Shown piece after piece: positions 8,857 to 17,401 of a stretch of 26,807 nt of DNA. Every line of letters begins with the position of its first letter. The stretch's first letter is position 1. This stretch comes from an uncultured Burkholderiales bacterium (GTDB lineage: Bacteria; Pseudomonadota; Gammaproteobacteria; Burkholderiales; Burkholderiaceae_C), in the NCBI GenBank assembly GCA_903952885.1, contig CAJBHE010000202.1, positions 1 through 26,807 of the forward strand. Direction: 5' to 3'. Both the position numbers and the translations under genes were made by a program. Under the pieces are notes generated by a model. It saw only the letters and a list, made by a program, of their open reading frames with translations. It did not search any database and was not told the origin of the DNA.

Positions 8857-9849
8857 TTAATCGAGTTTGGCGCCAGATGCTTTCACGACGGCCGCCCATT
8901 TTTTGATTTCGGCCGACACAAAACTACCAAACTGTGCACCCGTTAGGTTGGGGAAATCTGCACCGTTATTCGCCCAGCTAGCTTTGATTTCTTCAGATGC
9001 CGCGGCCTTGCGCACCTCTTCGATGGCGCGTCCCTGTACGTCGGCAGGCGTGCCTTTGGGGGCCCACAAACCATACCAAGTGTTCACGTTGTAATCAGGC
9101 AAGCCCAACTCCGCAGCGCAAGGCACGTCCGGGAATGCTGGGTTACGTTTGTTGCCCGACACCATCAAGGCCTTGATACGACCACCTTTGATGTGTTGGG
9201 CTGAAGAACCCAAGCCATCAAACATCATGTCCACATTACCCGCGATCAAATCTTGTAGAGCGGGACCCGAACCACGATAGGGAATGTGTGTGATAAAGGT
9301 TTTGCTTTGCAGCTTGAACAACTCGCCCGCCAGATGGTGCGATGTACCACCACCAGCCGAACCATAATTGAACTTGCCAGGCTTGCTTCGCACCATTTCC
9401 ATGAAAGCCTTGAAGTCACCAGGCATATTCTTGGGGTTAACCACCAGCACGTGTGGCACGCTGGCTACGAGGGCAAGGGGCACAAAATCTCGCTCTAAGT
9501 CGTAATCGAGTTTGGGGTACATCGATGGCGCAATGGAGTGGTGCACCGCGCCCATGAACAAGGTGTAGCCGTCTGGAGCGGCTTTAGAGGCAATACCAGC
9601 CCCCAAGTTGCCGCCTGCACCCCCTCGGTTGTCGATGACCAAAGTTTTACCAGATTGTTTTGAAAACTGTGCAGAGAAGGGGCGTGCAAACGCATCTGTG
9701 CCGCCACCTGCAGGAAACGGAACAATCATCGTAACGGGTTTGGTAGGCCATGTGCTTTGCGCTATTGCGCCAAAGTTGAAGGAAGCGCAAGCGGCCACCG
9801 TCATGGTCATCCAATGTCTACGGCTTGTGTTTGATTTGAGTTGATGCAT
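8857..9849 (-). CDS. Bug-family periplasmic tripartite tricarboxylate receptor, probable malonate binder
   Basis: This 330-aa solute receptor of the Bug (TctC-like) family has an N-terminal signal peptide with probable cleavage near AIA-Q (residue ~30). Family motifs include WPTKPVTMIVPFPAGGGTD, NRGGAGGNLG, DGYTLFMG and PYRGSGPALQDLIAG. These proteins bind small carboxylates in the periplasm and pass them to TctA/TctB-type membrane proteins. No tctA or tctB gene is in the window, so the receptor is an orphan here and must use membrane partners encoded elsewhere. Its place between malonyl-CoA decarboxylase and malonyl-CoA synthetase suggests malonate as ligand, in the role MatC or a MatPQM system has in other bacteria. 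A strong Shine-Dalgarno (AAGGAG) precedes ATG 9849. Confidence 0.9.
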   Translation of the reverse strand: MHQLKSNTSRRHWMTMTVAACASFNFGAIAQSTWPTKPVTMIVPFPAGGGTDAFARPFSAQFSKQSGKTLVIDNRGGAGGNLGAGIASKAAPDGYTLFMGAVHHSIAPSMYPKLDYDLERDFVPLALVASVPHVLVVNPKNMPGDFKAFMEMVRSKPGKFNYGSAGGGTSHHLAGELFKLQSKTFITHIPYRGSGPALQDLIAGNVDMMFDGLGSSAQHIKGGRIKALMVSGNKRNPAFPDVPCAAELGLPDYNVNTWYGLWAPKGTPADVQGRAIEEVRKAAASEEIKASWANNGADFPNLTGAQFGSFVSAEIKKWAAVVKASGAKLD

Positions 9850-9874
9850 GTCTTTCTCCTTCTTTGTTTTTAAA

Positions 9875-11317
9875 CTAACGCGGCTTACTAAAATACATTT
9901 CTTCCACTTCGCCAGAAGCGGGCGCCATACCCTTTTCTAGCATCTGACGGTGCTTGTCGATGCGCTTGAGGTCATACAAGTAATTGACCATCAATCCATG
10001 AGATTGCTTGAAACCTTTGGTCGATGGATCGGCAAACCAGTTAATGCGCTCAATGCGTGCGCCGTTACCCAAATGGAAACGCGCCACGGGGTCTAACACT
10101 TGATCAAAGTGTTTACATTGGCCAAGGTAATGCGCACCTGCCCTGGTAAGGAAATGACGCAACGGCGACTTGATTGACAACACCTCTAACACTTGAGGTT
10201 GGTCAATGGCCGCCAACACATGGCTGGCGGTGGGAGGCTCAAAACTAATTTCTCGCCCCAAGGCTGAGAGTTCTTTTTCGTTGAGTTGAGTCAACAAATC
10301 TTGCGCGTTCTTTGCCAACCAAGGACGCAAACCTGGAATAGGTGACAAAGTGGCAAAGGTTTTGAGTTTTGGAAATTCCGCTCGTAAAGTTTCCACCACG
10401 CGCTTGATCAACGAGTCGCCAAAGCTCACGCCCTTCAAACCACCTTGTGTATTGCTAATGGAATAAAAAATCGCCACGCTGGACTTTTGTAAATCTTCGG
10501 GTGCAGCTGACTCATCCAACAACGGCATGATGTTGTCGGCCATCTCGTTGAGCAAGGCTACTTCCACAAAGATCAAAGGCTCGTTAGGCAAACTTGAGTG
10601 AAAGAAACCATAGCAGCGTCTATCGCTGTCCAAACGGTTTTTCAAATCGGCCCAACTACGAATGTCGTGCACAGCTTCGTATTTGATGAGTTTTTCTATC
10701 AAAGAGGCAGGTGAGTCCCAGCTGATGCTACGCAACTCTAAGAAAGCCACATCAAACCAAGTGGAAAATAGATTTTCCAGTTCGGCGTCTAAGGCTTGCA
10801 AACGCTTGTTGCCTTTCAAGTGGGGCAACAGCTCAGCACGCAAATCCACCAAAAAACGCATGCCGCCAGCTGACGCTGCAAAGCGTTGCAACAATCGCGT
10901 ACGAGGTGACACCAAAGCACGACGTAAGCGAATCTCAGCGGGACCTTCATCCACGGTCCCCAAGGCGCCGTCGTAATCATCACGTGCAGCACGCACCTTG
11001 ATTGCGTCTGGACCAAACTGCTCACTGATGAGCAGCCACAAATCTTGTCGCTCCGCGGCATCAGCTTTAGCGTACCAATCGGCCAAGGCTTTCGCACGGC
11101 GACCGCCCTCGACCTCGCTCACACGCGGGTCGACCACAGCTTGCAAAAGGGTGAGCGTGCGGCGCAATGAGCGTGGTGACAAAGCTTCTTTCTTCTGGCG
11201 TAAAGTAGCGTTCAAACGCTCACGCGAAGAGCGATCTTCCAGCTTAGACGCCTCTGCGGCGGAATCTGAATTAAGAAGCAGATTAAGTTTGCTGCTAAGC
11301 CAAGTTGTCGCATTCAT
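9875..11317 (-). CDS. matA: Malonyl-CoA decarboxylase
   Basis: This 480-aa enzyme decarboxylates malonyl-CoA to acetyl-CoA and CO2. It has the helical N-terminal domain followed by the GNAT-like catalytic domain of the MCD family. The expected catalytic residues are S325 in FATLSPIPGLR and H415 in ARFHLGNGAR, by correspondence with the Ser/His pair of human MCD. The segment DLKNRLDSDRRCYGFFH and the following PNEPLIFVEVAL are also typical. It lies second in the operon, 30 nt after matR and 25 nt before the Bug receptor. With MatB it forms the route malonate to malonyl-CoA to acetyl-CoA. The start ATG 11317 has only weak ribosome-binding sequence (AGAAAGAAT). No alternative start in good context was found. 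Confidence 0.93.
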   Translation of the reverse strand: MNATTWLSSKLNLLLNSDSAAEASKLEDRSSRERLNATLRQKKEALSPRSLRRTLTLLQAVVDPRVSEVEGGRRAKALADWYAKADAAERQDLWLLISEQFGPDAIKVRAARDDYDGALGTVDEGPAEIRLRRALVSPRTRLLQRFAASAGGMRFLVDLRAELLPHLKGNKRLQALDAELENLFSTWFDVAFLELRSISWDSPASLIEKLIKYEAVHDIRSWADLKNRLDSDRRCYGFFHSSLPNEPLIFVEVALLNEMADNIMPLLDESAAPEDLQKSSVAIFYSISNTQGGLKGVSFGDSLIKRVVETLRAEFPKLKTFATLSPIPGLRPWLAKNAQDLLTQLNEKELSALGREISFEPPTASHVLAAIDQPQVLEVLSIKSPLRHFLTRAGAHYLGQCKHFDQVLDPVARFHLGNGARIERINWFADPSTKGFKQSHGLMVNYLYDLKRIDKHRQMLEKGMAPASGEVEEMYFSKPR

Positions 11318-11347
11318 TCCATTATTCTTTCTAACCTGATGCCTTAT

Positions 11348-12016
11348 TTAAGCTTTCAACAAGCCCTGGTTGACTGAGGACAACTTACGCAAGGCCTCAC
11401 GTTGCTGCAACAAGTGGTTGCGCATGGCCATGTCTGCACCTGCGGCGTCGCCAGCCTTAATTGCGGCCAATACGGCCAAGTGCTCTTTCAAACTCTGCGT
11501 CAAACGCCCAGGCGCATGCAACTGTTGCAAGCGCGCGAGCTTCAAAATTTTGCGTAGGTCGGAAATAGTTTGTGCCAACCATTTGTTATTGGCCAATCGA
11601 ATGATGGCTTCGTGTATCGCAAAATTGGCGTCGTAATACTCATTGATACGACCTGCTTTAGCAAATTGTTTAAGCCGCTCATGCAAGACCTCAAGTGCTT
11701 GCACATCGGCGGGTTTAGCCAGATGGGTAGCATCAAAGGCACAACGGCCTTCGAGTAAAGCGATAACCGGAAATATGTCATCCAGATCTTGCTCAGTCAC
11801 CTCGTTGACAAAACAACCTTGGCGGGGCTCGTGGCGAACCAAGCCCTCAGCCGTCAGGACCTTGAGCGCTTCGCGCAAGGGCGTGCGCGAGATAGACCAC
11901 AGCTCGCACAAAGTCACTTCATCGATGAAGCCACCAGGTTTGAGATAGCCATCAAAAATGCAGTTGCGCAGCTGCGTGGCCACATCGTTGTGTAAAGAAC
12001 TGGGAAGAGGACGCAT
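11348..12016 (-). CDS. matR: GntR-family (FCD subfamily) regulator of malonate use
   Basis: This 222-aa transcription regulator has an N-terminal winged helix of GntR type (roughly residues 8-75, including LWSISRTPLREALKVLTAEG) and an all-helical FCD ligand-binding domain (about 85-210). The FCD domain carries the usual His-rich metal/ligand positions (FAIHEAI, KEHLAVL, RNHLL). It is the first gene of the leftward malonate operon, so it probably regulates its own transcription together with matA, the Bug receptor and matB. In rhizobia matR is described as divergent from matABC; here it is collinear. A perfect 16-bp palindrome 25 nt upstream is a good candidate for its operator. Malonate or malonyl-CoA as inducer is inferred from context. 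Confidence 0.88.
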   Translation of the reverse strand: MRPLPSSLHNDVATQLRNCIFDGYLKPGGFIDEVTLCELWSISRTPLREALKVLTAEGLVRHEPRQGCFVNEVTEQDLDDIFPVIALLEGRCAFDATHLAKPADVQALEVLHERLKQFAKAGRINEYYDANFAIHEAIIRLANNKWLAQTISDLRKILKLARLQQLHAPGRLTQSLKEHLAVLAAIKAGDAAGADMAMRNHLLQQREALRKLSSVNQGLLKA

Positions 12017-12041
12017 GAATTATTAAGGGATCAATAATTTG

Positions 12042-12057
12042 TAATTATGCATAATTA
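12042..12057. promoter_or_regulatory. Perfect 16-bp palindrome upstream of matR, probable MatR operator
   Basis: TAATTATGCATAATTA reads identically on both strands and ends 25 nt before the matR ATG. It lies in a very AT-rich stretch where the operon promoter must be. FCD-type GntR regulators bind short palindromes with central T/A-rich half-sites. The regulatory role is inference. Confidence 0.5.
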
Positions 12058-12091
12058 TGGACCTCAAAAAGCCATGACCGAATCTAAATAC

Positions 12092-12108
12092 TCAGGGACT
12101 TACCCTGA
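12092..12108 (-). terminator. Small hairpin after lgt
   Basis: TCAGGG (12092-12097) pairs with CCCTGA (12103-12108) across a 5-nt loop, 15 nt past the lgt stop. The following leftward sequence has only a short broken T stretch, so it is at best a weak terminator. Confidence 0.35.
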
Positions 12109-12122
12109 TATTCAATATAAAT

Positions 12123-12938
12123 TTATACGGTTTCGACGTGATAAAGGGCGCGCAGCCAAATCCATATGCCGATGCCTACCATCGGCACACACAACCACTG
12201 CCCCATGGTCATGCCAAGCGCCAGCAGACCCAAGTGCGCATCGGGTTCACGAAAGTATTCGGCCATAAACCGCAAGCTGCCATAACCCATCATGAAGACA
12301 CCCGATACAGCACCGACAGGGCGCGGCTGACGCGCATATATCCACATGACAACAAACAACAACAGGCCTTCACCTAAAAACTGATATATCTGTGAAGGGT
12401 GGCGTGCAATCAAAGTTCCACTTTGCGGAAACACCATAGCCCAAGGCAACGATGGGTCTGCTGCCCTGCCCCACAACTCGCCATTGATGAAGTTGCCGAT
12501 GCGACCTGCAGCTAAGCCCGTGGGCACACATGGGGCAATAAAGTCAGTGACCCACAGCCAAGGGCGTTGACGTTGTCTGGCAAACCATGCCGTTGCCACA
12601 AACACACCCAACATACCACCGTGAAAACTCATGCCACCTTGCCACACAGCCAGCACTTCCAGGGGGTGAATCAAATAATAACTGGGGTTGTAAAACACGC
12701 AATAACCGATGCGCCCACCCAAAACCACACCCATCACACCGTAAAACAAAATATCTTCAATGTCTTGCTTGGACCAAGACCCCAACACCACTTGTGAGGC
12801 ATAGGGCTGATGCTTCAAACGCAAGTGGCCCAGGCACACAAACAAGAAAAATGCAGCTAAGTATGTCAAGCCATACCAGTGAATGGACAAAGGCCCTAAA
12901 GCCAGGGCGACAGGATCAATTTGAGGATGTATCAGCAT
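12123..12938 (-). CDS. lgt: Prolipoprotein diacylglyceryl transferase
   Basis: This 271-aa inner-membrane enzyme transfers diacylglycerol from phosphatidylglycerol to the lipobox Cys of prolipoproteins, the first step of lipoprotein maturation. The Lgt signature GRIGNFINGELWG is at residues 145-157. MSFHGG (103-108), HPSQIYQ and YFREPDAH, which carry conserved catalytic or binding residues, are also present. About seven hydrophobic segments are evident. Length fits the family. It is divergent from ilvD across 87 bp, so separate promoters must share that gap. It is not part of the malonate operon, from which a small hairpin and an AT-rich region separate it. Confidence 0.96.
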   Translation of the reverse strand: MLIHPQIDPVALALGPLSIHWYGLTYLAAFFLFVCLGHLRLKHQPYASQVVLGSWSKQDIEDILFYGVMGVVLGGRIGYCVFYNPSYYLIHPLEVLAVWQGGMSFHGGMLGVFVATAWFARQRQRPWLWVTDFIAPCVPTGLAAGRIGNFINGELWGRAADPSLPWAMVFPQSGTLIARHPSQIYQFLGEGLLLFVVMWIYARQPRPVGAVSGVFMMGYGSLRFMAEYFREPDAHLGLLALGMTMGQWLCVPMVGIGIWIWLRALYHVETV

Positions 12939-13025
12939 GATGGGATTGTGCCTTGGGCGTCAACCATTTAGATGACACCAATCACCACAGGTAAACTTGA
13001 GGCTCAAACAAAATTGTGAGACACC

Positions 13026-14720
13026 ATGGACACGAAAACCATCAAAATCAACCGCCGTTCTGCCAATATCACCGAGGGCAAATCCCGCGCGCCCAACCGT
13101 TCAATGTACTACGGCATGGGTTACGAGGAAAGCGACTTTGGAAAACCGATGATTGGCGTGGCCAATGGTCACAGCACGATTACTCCATGCAACAGCGGCT
13201 TGCAAAAGCTCTCAGACGCAGCAGTCGCAGCCATCGAAGCAGCTGGCGGTAATGCACAAATTTTCGGAACACCTACCATTTCTGATGGCATGGCCATGGG
13301 TACGGAAGGCATGAAATATTCATTGGTCAGCCGCGAAGTCATCTCGGACTGCATCGAAACCTGCGTGCAAGGCCAGTGGATGGACGGCGTGGTAGTCGTG
13401 GGCGGGTGCGACAAAAACATGCCAGGCGGCATGATGGGCATGTTGCGGGCCAACGTACCTGCTATCTATGTCTATGGTGGCACGATCCTGCCCGGCTATT
13501 ACAAAGACCAAGAACTCAACATCGTCAGCGTGTTTGAGGCCGTGGGCCAAAACGCCGCTGGCAACATGAGCGACGAAGACCTCAAGCAAATCGAGCAACG
13601 CGCCATTCCTGGCACAGGCTCTTGTGGCGGCATGTACACGGCCAACACCATGTCTTCCGCCTTTGAAGCCTTGGGTTTGTCCTTGCCCTACTCCTCCACC
13701 ATGGCTAACCCGCATGACGAAAAAATGAACTCGGCGCAAGAGTCGGCCCGCGTGCTGATAGAAGCGGTCAAGAAAGACATCAAACCACGCGACATCGTCA
13801 CCAAAGAAGCTTTGGAAAACGCCGTCGCTGTGATCATGGCCACAGGCGGCTCCACCAATGCGGTGTTGCACTTTTTAGCCATCGCCCATGCCGCAGGTGT
13901 GGACTGGACGATCGACGATTTCGAGCGTGTGCGCCGCAAAGTGCCTGTGTTGTGCGACTTAAAGCCTAGCGGAAAATACTTGGCTGTCGACTTGCACAAA
14001 GCAGGCGGCATTCCACAAGTGATGAAAATATTGCTCAAAGCTGGTTTGTTGCACGGTGATTGCTTGACCATCACGGGCAAGACCATCGCAGAAACCTTGA
14101 AAGACATCCCTGACGCACCACGCGCTGACCAAGACGTGATTCGCCCCATCGACAAACCCATGTACGCTGAAGGCCACTTGGCCATTCTCAAAGGCAACCT
14201 CTCTCCAGAAGGCGCAGTGGCCAAAATCACAGGCTTGAAAAACCCGGTCATCACGGGCCCAGCGCGCGTGTTTGACGACGAGCAGTCGGCGCTGAAAGCC
14301 ATCTTAGACGGCAAGATCGTCGCGGGTGACGTGATGGTGCTGCGCTACCTCGGCCCCAAAGGCGGTCCAGGCATGCCTGAAATGTTGGCCCCGACAGGTG
14401 CTTTGATTGGCGCGGGCTTGGGTGAAAGCGTGGGCCTCATCACTGATGGTCGATTCTCTGGCGGCACTTGGGGCATGGTGGTCGGCCACGTTGCGCCCGA
14501 AGCCGCGGCCGGTGGCAACATCGCGTTTGTGCACGAGGGGGACTCGATCACCATTGACGCTCGCCAGTTGCTGCTGCAGCTCAATGTAGACGACGCCGAG
14601 CTGGCCAAACGCAAAGTAGGTTGGAAAGCGCCTTTGCCACGTTATGTGCGCGGTGTTCAAGCCAAGTTTGCTTTCAACGCATCCAGCGCCAGCAAAGGCG
14701 CAGTACTCGACGACTTTTGA
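13026..14720 (+). CDS. ilvD: Dihydroxy-acid dehydratase, short [2Fe-2S]-type
   Basis: This 564-aa enzyme dehydrates 2,3-dihydroxy-isovalerate and 2,3-dihydroxy-3-methylvalerate in valine/isoleucine synthesis. Cluster cysteines are C55 (TPCNSG), C128 (GGCDKNMPGG) and C200 (GTGSCGGMYTANTM). The three-cysteine pattern and the length under 570 aa fit the [2Fe-2S] branch rather than the ~615-aa E. coli [4Fe-4S] enzyme; this is a family-level inference. The C-terminal half has GRFSGGTWG and GHVAPEA. ATG 13026 is followed by the usual N-terminus with RSMYYGMG. The next gene, a cytochrome c, begins 25 nt after the stop. Confidence 0.96.
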   Translation: MDTKTIKINRRSANITEGKSRAPNRSMYYGMGYEESDFGKPMIGVANGHSTITPCNSGLQKLSDAAVAAIEAAGGNAQIFGTPTISDGMAMGTEGMKYSLVSREVISDCIETCVQGQWMDGVVVVGGCDKNMPGGMMGMLRANVPAIYVYGGTILPGYYKDQELNIVSVFEAVGQNAAGNMSDEDLKQIEQRAIPGTGSCGGMYTANTMSSAFEALGLSLPYSSTMANPHDEKMNSAQESARVLIEAVKKDIKPRDIVTKEALENAVAVIMATGGSTNAVLHFLAIAHAAGVDWTIDDFERVRRKVPVLCDLKPSGKYLAVDLHKAGGIPQVMKILLKAGLLHGDCLTITGKTIAETLKDIPDAPRADQDVIRPIDKPMYAEGHLAILKGNLSPEGAVAKITGLKNPVITGPARVFDDEQSALKAILDGKIVAGDVMVLRYLGPKGGPGMPEMLAPTGALIGAGLGESVGLITDGRFSGGTWGMVVGHVAPEAAAGGNIAFVHEGDSITIDARQLLLQLNVDDAELAKRKVGWKAPLPRYVRGVQAKFAFNASSASKGAVLDDF

Positions 14721-14745
14721 TCCACCTAGGCAATTTGGAGGCGAC

Positions 14746-15051
14746 ATGAGACACATCACTTTGACGCTTATGGGAGTTTTTTTATCAATAACTCATGCAT
14801 ACGCAGATCTGGCCTTAGCAACCTCCAAAAACTGCATGGCCTGCCACGCCACTGACAAAAAACTGGTGGGTCCAGCCCTGAAAGATGTGGCAGCTAGGTA
14901 CGCAGGCGACAAAACAGCCGCGGACAAACTGGCCACCAAAATTCAAAAAGGTGGCGCTGGTGTTTGGGGCCCCGTGCCTATGCCTGCCAACACGCAGGTC
15001 AGCGATGCTGATGCCAAAAAACTGGCCACTTGGGTGCTGACCATCAAATAA
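14746..15051 (+). CDS. Small class I c-type cytochrome (c551/c8-like)
   Basis: This 101-aa protein has a signal peptide (cleavage about AYA-D, residue 20), a heme-binding CMACH (C30, C33, H34) and a probable axial Met79 in PVPMPAN. It is therefore a periplasmic one-heme electron carrier, comparable to cytochrome c551/c8 that donates electrons to terminal oxidases or nitrite reductase. The strong Shine-Dalgarno GGAGG, 5 nt before ATG 14746, decides the start; a longer in-frame ORF reaching back into ilvD is rejected. It lies between ilvD and fumarase on the same strand, and a weak hairpin separates it from fumarase. Its redox partner cannot be told from the sequence. Confidence 0.92.
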   Translation: MRHITLTLMGVFLSITHAYADLALATSKNCMACHATDKKLVGPALKDVAARYAGDKTAADKLATKIQKGGAGVWGPVPMPANTQVSDADAKKLATWVLTIK

Positions 15052-15054
15052 ACC

Positions 15055-15078
15055 GCAGCCTTGTGCTGCAAGCTTTTT
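15055..15078 (+). terminator. Weak intrinsic terminator or attenuator between cytochrome c and fumarase
   Basis: GCAGC (15055-15059) pairs with GCTGC (15065-15069) across a 5-nt loop, followed by AAGC and five T. The stem is only 5 bp, so partial readthrough into the fumarase gene is likely. Confidence 0.4.
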
Positions 15079-15106
15079 ACCTCTGACCTTTTTCAGGACC
15101 CCATCC

Positions 15107-16657
15107 ATGACCACGATCCGCCAAAACGACTTGATTGAATCGGTCGCTGCCGCTCTGCAATACATCAGCTACTACCACCCCGCTGATTTCATTTCTCACT
15201 TGGCCAGTGCCTACGAGCGCGAGCAAAGCCCTGCGGCCAAAGATGCCATCGCGCAAATCTTGACCAACAGCAAGATGAGCGCTTTCGGCCATCGCCCGAT
15301 TTGCCAAGACACGGGCATCGTGAACGTGTTTTTGAAAGTGGGCATGGACGTGCGATGGGAAGGCTTCAACGGCAGTTTGGAAGACGCCGTCAACGAAGGC
15401 GTGCGTCGCGGCTACAACTTTGCCGACAACATGCTGCGTGCCTCGGTGGTAGATGACCCTCAGTTCGCGCGCAAAAACACCAAAGACAACACGCCGGCCG
15501 TGATCTTCACGCAAATCGTGCCTGGCGACAAAGTGGATGTGACCGTGGCAGCTAAAGGCGGCGGCAGCGAGAACAAATCCAAAATGGTCATGCTCAACCC
15601 CAGCGACAGCGTGGTGGATTGGGTGCTCAAAACAGTCCCAACCATGGGTGCGGGCTGGTGCCCTCCTGGCATGCTGGGCATTGGCATTGGCGGCACGGCT
15701 GAAAAAGCCGTGCTGATGGCCAAAGAGAGCTTGATGGACGACCTGGACATGTACCAATTGCTGGATAAATCCAGCAAAGGCGAGAAGCTCAGCCAAGTCG
15801 AAGAACTGCGCTTGGAGCTCTACCACAAGGTCAACGCCCTCGGCATTGGAGCTCAAGGCTTGGGCGGCTTGACCACGGTGCTTGACGTGAAGATCAAGAT
15901 GTACCCCACGCACGCGGCTAGCAAGCCCGTGGCCATGATTCCTAACTGCGCAGCCACACGCCACGCCCACTTTGTGATGGACGGTTCTGGCCCAGTGTTT
16001 TTGGAAGCGCCCTCGATGGACCTTTGGCCCAACGTCAACTGGACCCCAGACACAGAGAAAAGCAAGCGTGTGGACCTCAACACACTTACCAAAGAAGAAG
16101 TGGCGAGCTGGAAGCCTGGTCAAACCATTCTGCTCAACGGCAAGATGCTCACCGGCCGCGATGCCGCACACAAGCGCATCCAAGACATGTTGACCAAGGG
16201 CGAGAAGTTGCCCGTGGACTTCACCAACCGCGTGATTTACTACGTGGGCCCTGTCGATCCCGTGGGCGACGAAGCCGTGGGCCCAGCAGGCCCCACCACC
16301 GCTACCCGCATGGACAAGTTTACCGAGATGATGCTGTCGCAAACTGGCTTGATCTCGATGGTGGGCAAAGCCGAACGCGGCCCAACCGCTATCGAAGCCA
16401 TCAAGAAGCACAAGTCTGCTTACCTGATGGCGGTGGGCGGCGCGGCCTACCTTGTGTCAAAAGCCATCAAACACGCGGAAGTGGTGGGCTTTGCCGACCT
16501 CGGCATGGAAGCCATTTACGAGTTCGACGTGGTCGACATGCCCGTGACTGTGGCGGTGGACTCAGGCGGTACAAGTGCCCACATAACCGGCCCTGCCGAG
16601 TGGGAAAAGCGCATTGCCACGGGTGAGTTCAAAGGCATTGGCATCAAGTCCAACTGA
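15107..16657 (+). CDS. fumA: Class I fumarate hydratase (iron-sulfur fumarase)
   Basis: This 516-aa enzyme interconverts fumarate and malate in the TCA cycle. It is a fused single chain: an alpha part (about 1-290) and a beta part (about 330-510), as in the E. coli FumA/FumB class. The [4Fe-4S] ligands are expected to be C66 (PICQDTG), C185 (GWCPPGMLG) and C281 (PNCAATRHAHF). The beta part has YYVGPVDPVGDEAVGPAGPT and GLISMVGKAERG. Class I enzymes are sensitive to oxygen and superoxide, like the nearby IlvD. The gene ends 39 nt before a strong bidirectional terminator. Substrate preference for fumarate over tartrate or mesaconate is inferred from similarity. Confidence 0.94.
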   Translation: MTTIRQNDLIESVAAALQYISYYHPADFISHLASAYEREQSPAAKDAIAQILTNSKMSAFGHRPICQDTGIVNVFLKVGMDVRWEGFNGSLEDAVNEGVRRGYNFADNMLRASVVDDPQFARKNTKDNTPAVIFTQIVPGDKVDVTVAAKGGGSENKSKMVMLNPSDSVVDWVLKTVPTMGAGWCPPGMLGIGIGGTAEKAVLMAKESLMDDLDMYQLLDKSSKGEKLSQVEELRLELYHKVNALGIGAQGLGGLTTVLDVKIKMYPTHAASKPVAMIPNCAATRHAHFVMDGSGPVFLEAPSMDLWPNVNWTPDTEKSKRVDLNTLTKEEVASWKPGQTILLNGKMLTGRDAAHKRIQDMLTKGEKLPVDFTNRVIYYVGPVDPVGDEAVGPAGPTTATRMDKFTEMMLSQTGLISMVGKAERGPTAIEAIKKHKSAYLMAVGGAAYLVSKAIKHAEVVGFADLGMEAIYEFDVVDMPVTVAVDSGGTSAHITGPAEWEKRIATGEFKGIGIKSN

Positions 16658-16696
16658 GCTTGAAGTTTTAAACGCATCGCGTTTGAGGAGCCCAAG

Positions 16697-16733
16697 AAAA
16701 AAACCGGATTCTTCTACAGAGGCCGGTTTTTTT
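16697..16733. terminator. Bidirectional intrinsic terminator (fumarase / hypothetical gene)
   Basis: The arms AAAAAAACCGG (16697-16707) and CCGGTTTTTTT (16723-16733) form an 11-bp stem around a 15-nt loop. The A-tract and T-tract make it work in both directions, serving convergent fumA and the gene ending at 16743. Confidence 0.85.
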
Positions 16734-16742
16734 AGGGTCTTG

Positions 16743-17372
16743 TCAATGCAAGTGGCGTGGCTTTCGCCCGCCATGACCGCCACTCCCGTGGCCGCCATTG
16801 GGGCCGCGCGGTGGGCGCCCCAAATCGAGAGAGTTGACGAGGTTGTCAAAACGCTCAGAAAACAGCTTGTCAATTTCATTGACCACGCCACCCAATTCAG
16901 CGCCGTCAAAATGACGCTCCATCAACTGAATCACGTCGTTGACCAACATGTCGCGCTGCGCTTGCATGATGTCGGCTGGTGTGGGGCCCACAAACAACAT
17001 CACAAAATCATCTCGAGAATCTTCTCCGCGAGTATCGTCCTCCTCGTCAAAGTCATTGTCGTAAAACGTAACTTCGATGGGGGCTCCTGCAGCGGTGAGC
17101 TCATTCAAGCTCATGCACATTTCGTCCAAGCTTTGGCGGAAATCGTCATCGCCAGACACCGTCCAACACATTTGCAAGGTGCGTTCTTCAGGGTTGAAAC
17201 GAATACCTGGCTCTTCAGGATAAGAACTGGTGGCCCCTTCTTCAAGGGATGCAGCGCCTGTGTAACGCCACAAAGGGCGCAGGGCGTCCTGCAACTGATC
17301 TAAACCAACATCAGGGTGAAGAGGGACCAATCCGTGGACATGAATTTCATACGCGGCGTTGTAGCGTGCCAT
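16743..17372 (-). CDS. Conserved hypothetical protein (DUF6806-like)
   Basis: This is a 209-aa cytosolic protein of unknown function that I associate, with moderate certainty, with the DUF6806 family of Comamonadaceae. The N-terminus reads MARYNAAYEIHVHG. A central acidic stretch (DNDFDEEDDTRGED) follows a WTVSGDDDFRQSLDEM segment. The C-terminus is a Gly/His/Arg-rich tail (GGHGSGGHGGRKPRHLH) that may bind metal or nucleic acid; this is speculation. The start at ATG 17372 is set by AAGGAG seven nt upstream. A longer ORF to 17510 is wrong because it reads through tRNA-Leu. Only 29 nt separate the tRNA 3' end from the start codon, so the mRNA probably comes from a shared tRNA-mRNA transcript. 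Confidence 0.82.
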   Translation of the reverse strand: MARYNAAYEIHVHGLVPLHPDVGLDQLQDALRPLWRYTGAASLEEGATSSYPEEPGIRFNPEERTLQMCWTVSGDDDFRQSLDEMCMSLNELTAAGAPIEVTFYDNDFDEEDDTRGEDSRDDFVMLFVGPTPADIMQAQRDMLVNDVIQLMERHFDGAELGGVVNEIDKLFSERFDNLVNSLDLGRPPRGPNGGHGSGGHGGRKPRHLH

Positions 17373-17401
17373 GACGAAACTCCTTCCTTGTACTTGTATG
17401 G

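Noticed and set aside
13320..14759. Several 70-208-codon minus-strand ORFs across ilvD
   Set aside because: All are antisense shadows of a complete dihydroxy-acid dehydratase with three intact cluster cysteines.
15077..16411. 444-codon ORF on the minus strand
   Set aside because: It is a shadow of fumarase; the product is rich in His, Val and Phe without any domain, while the plus strand encodes a full enzyme.
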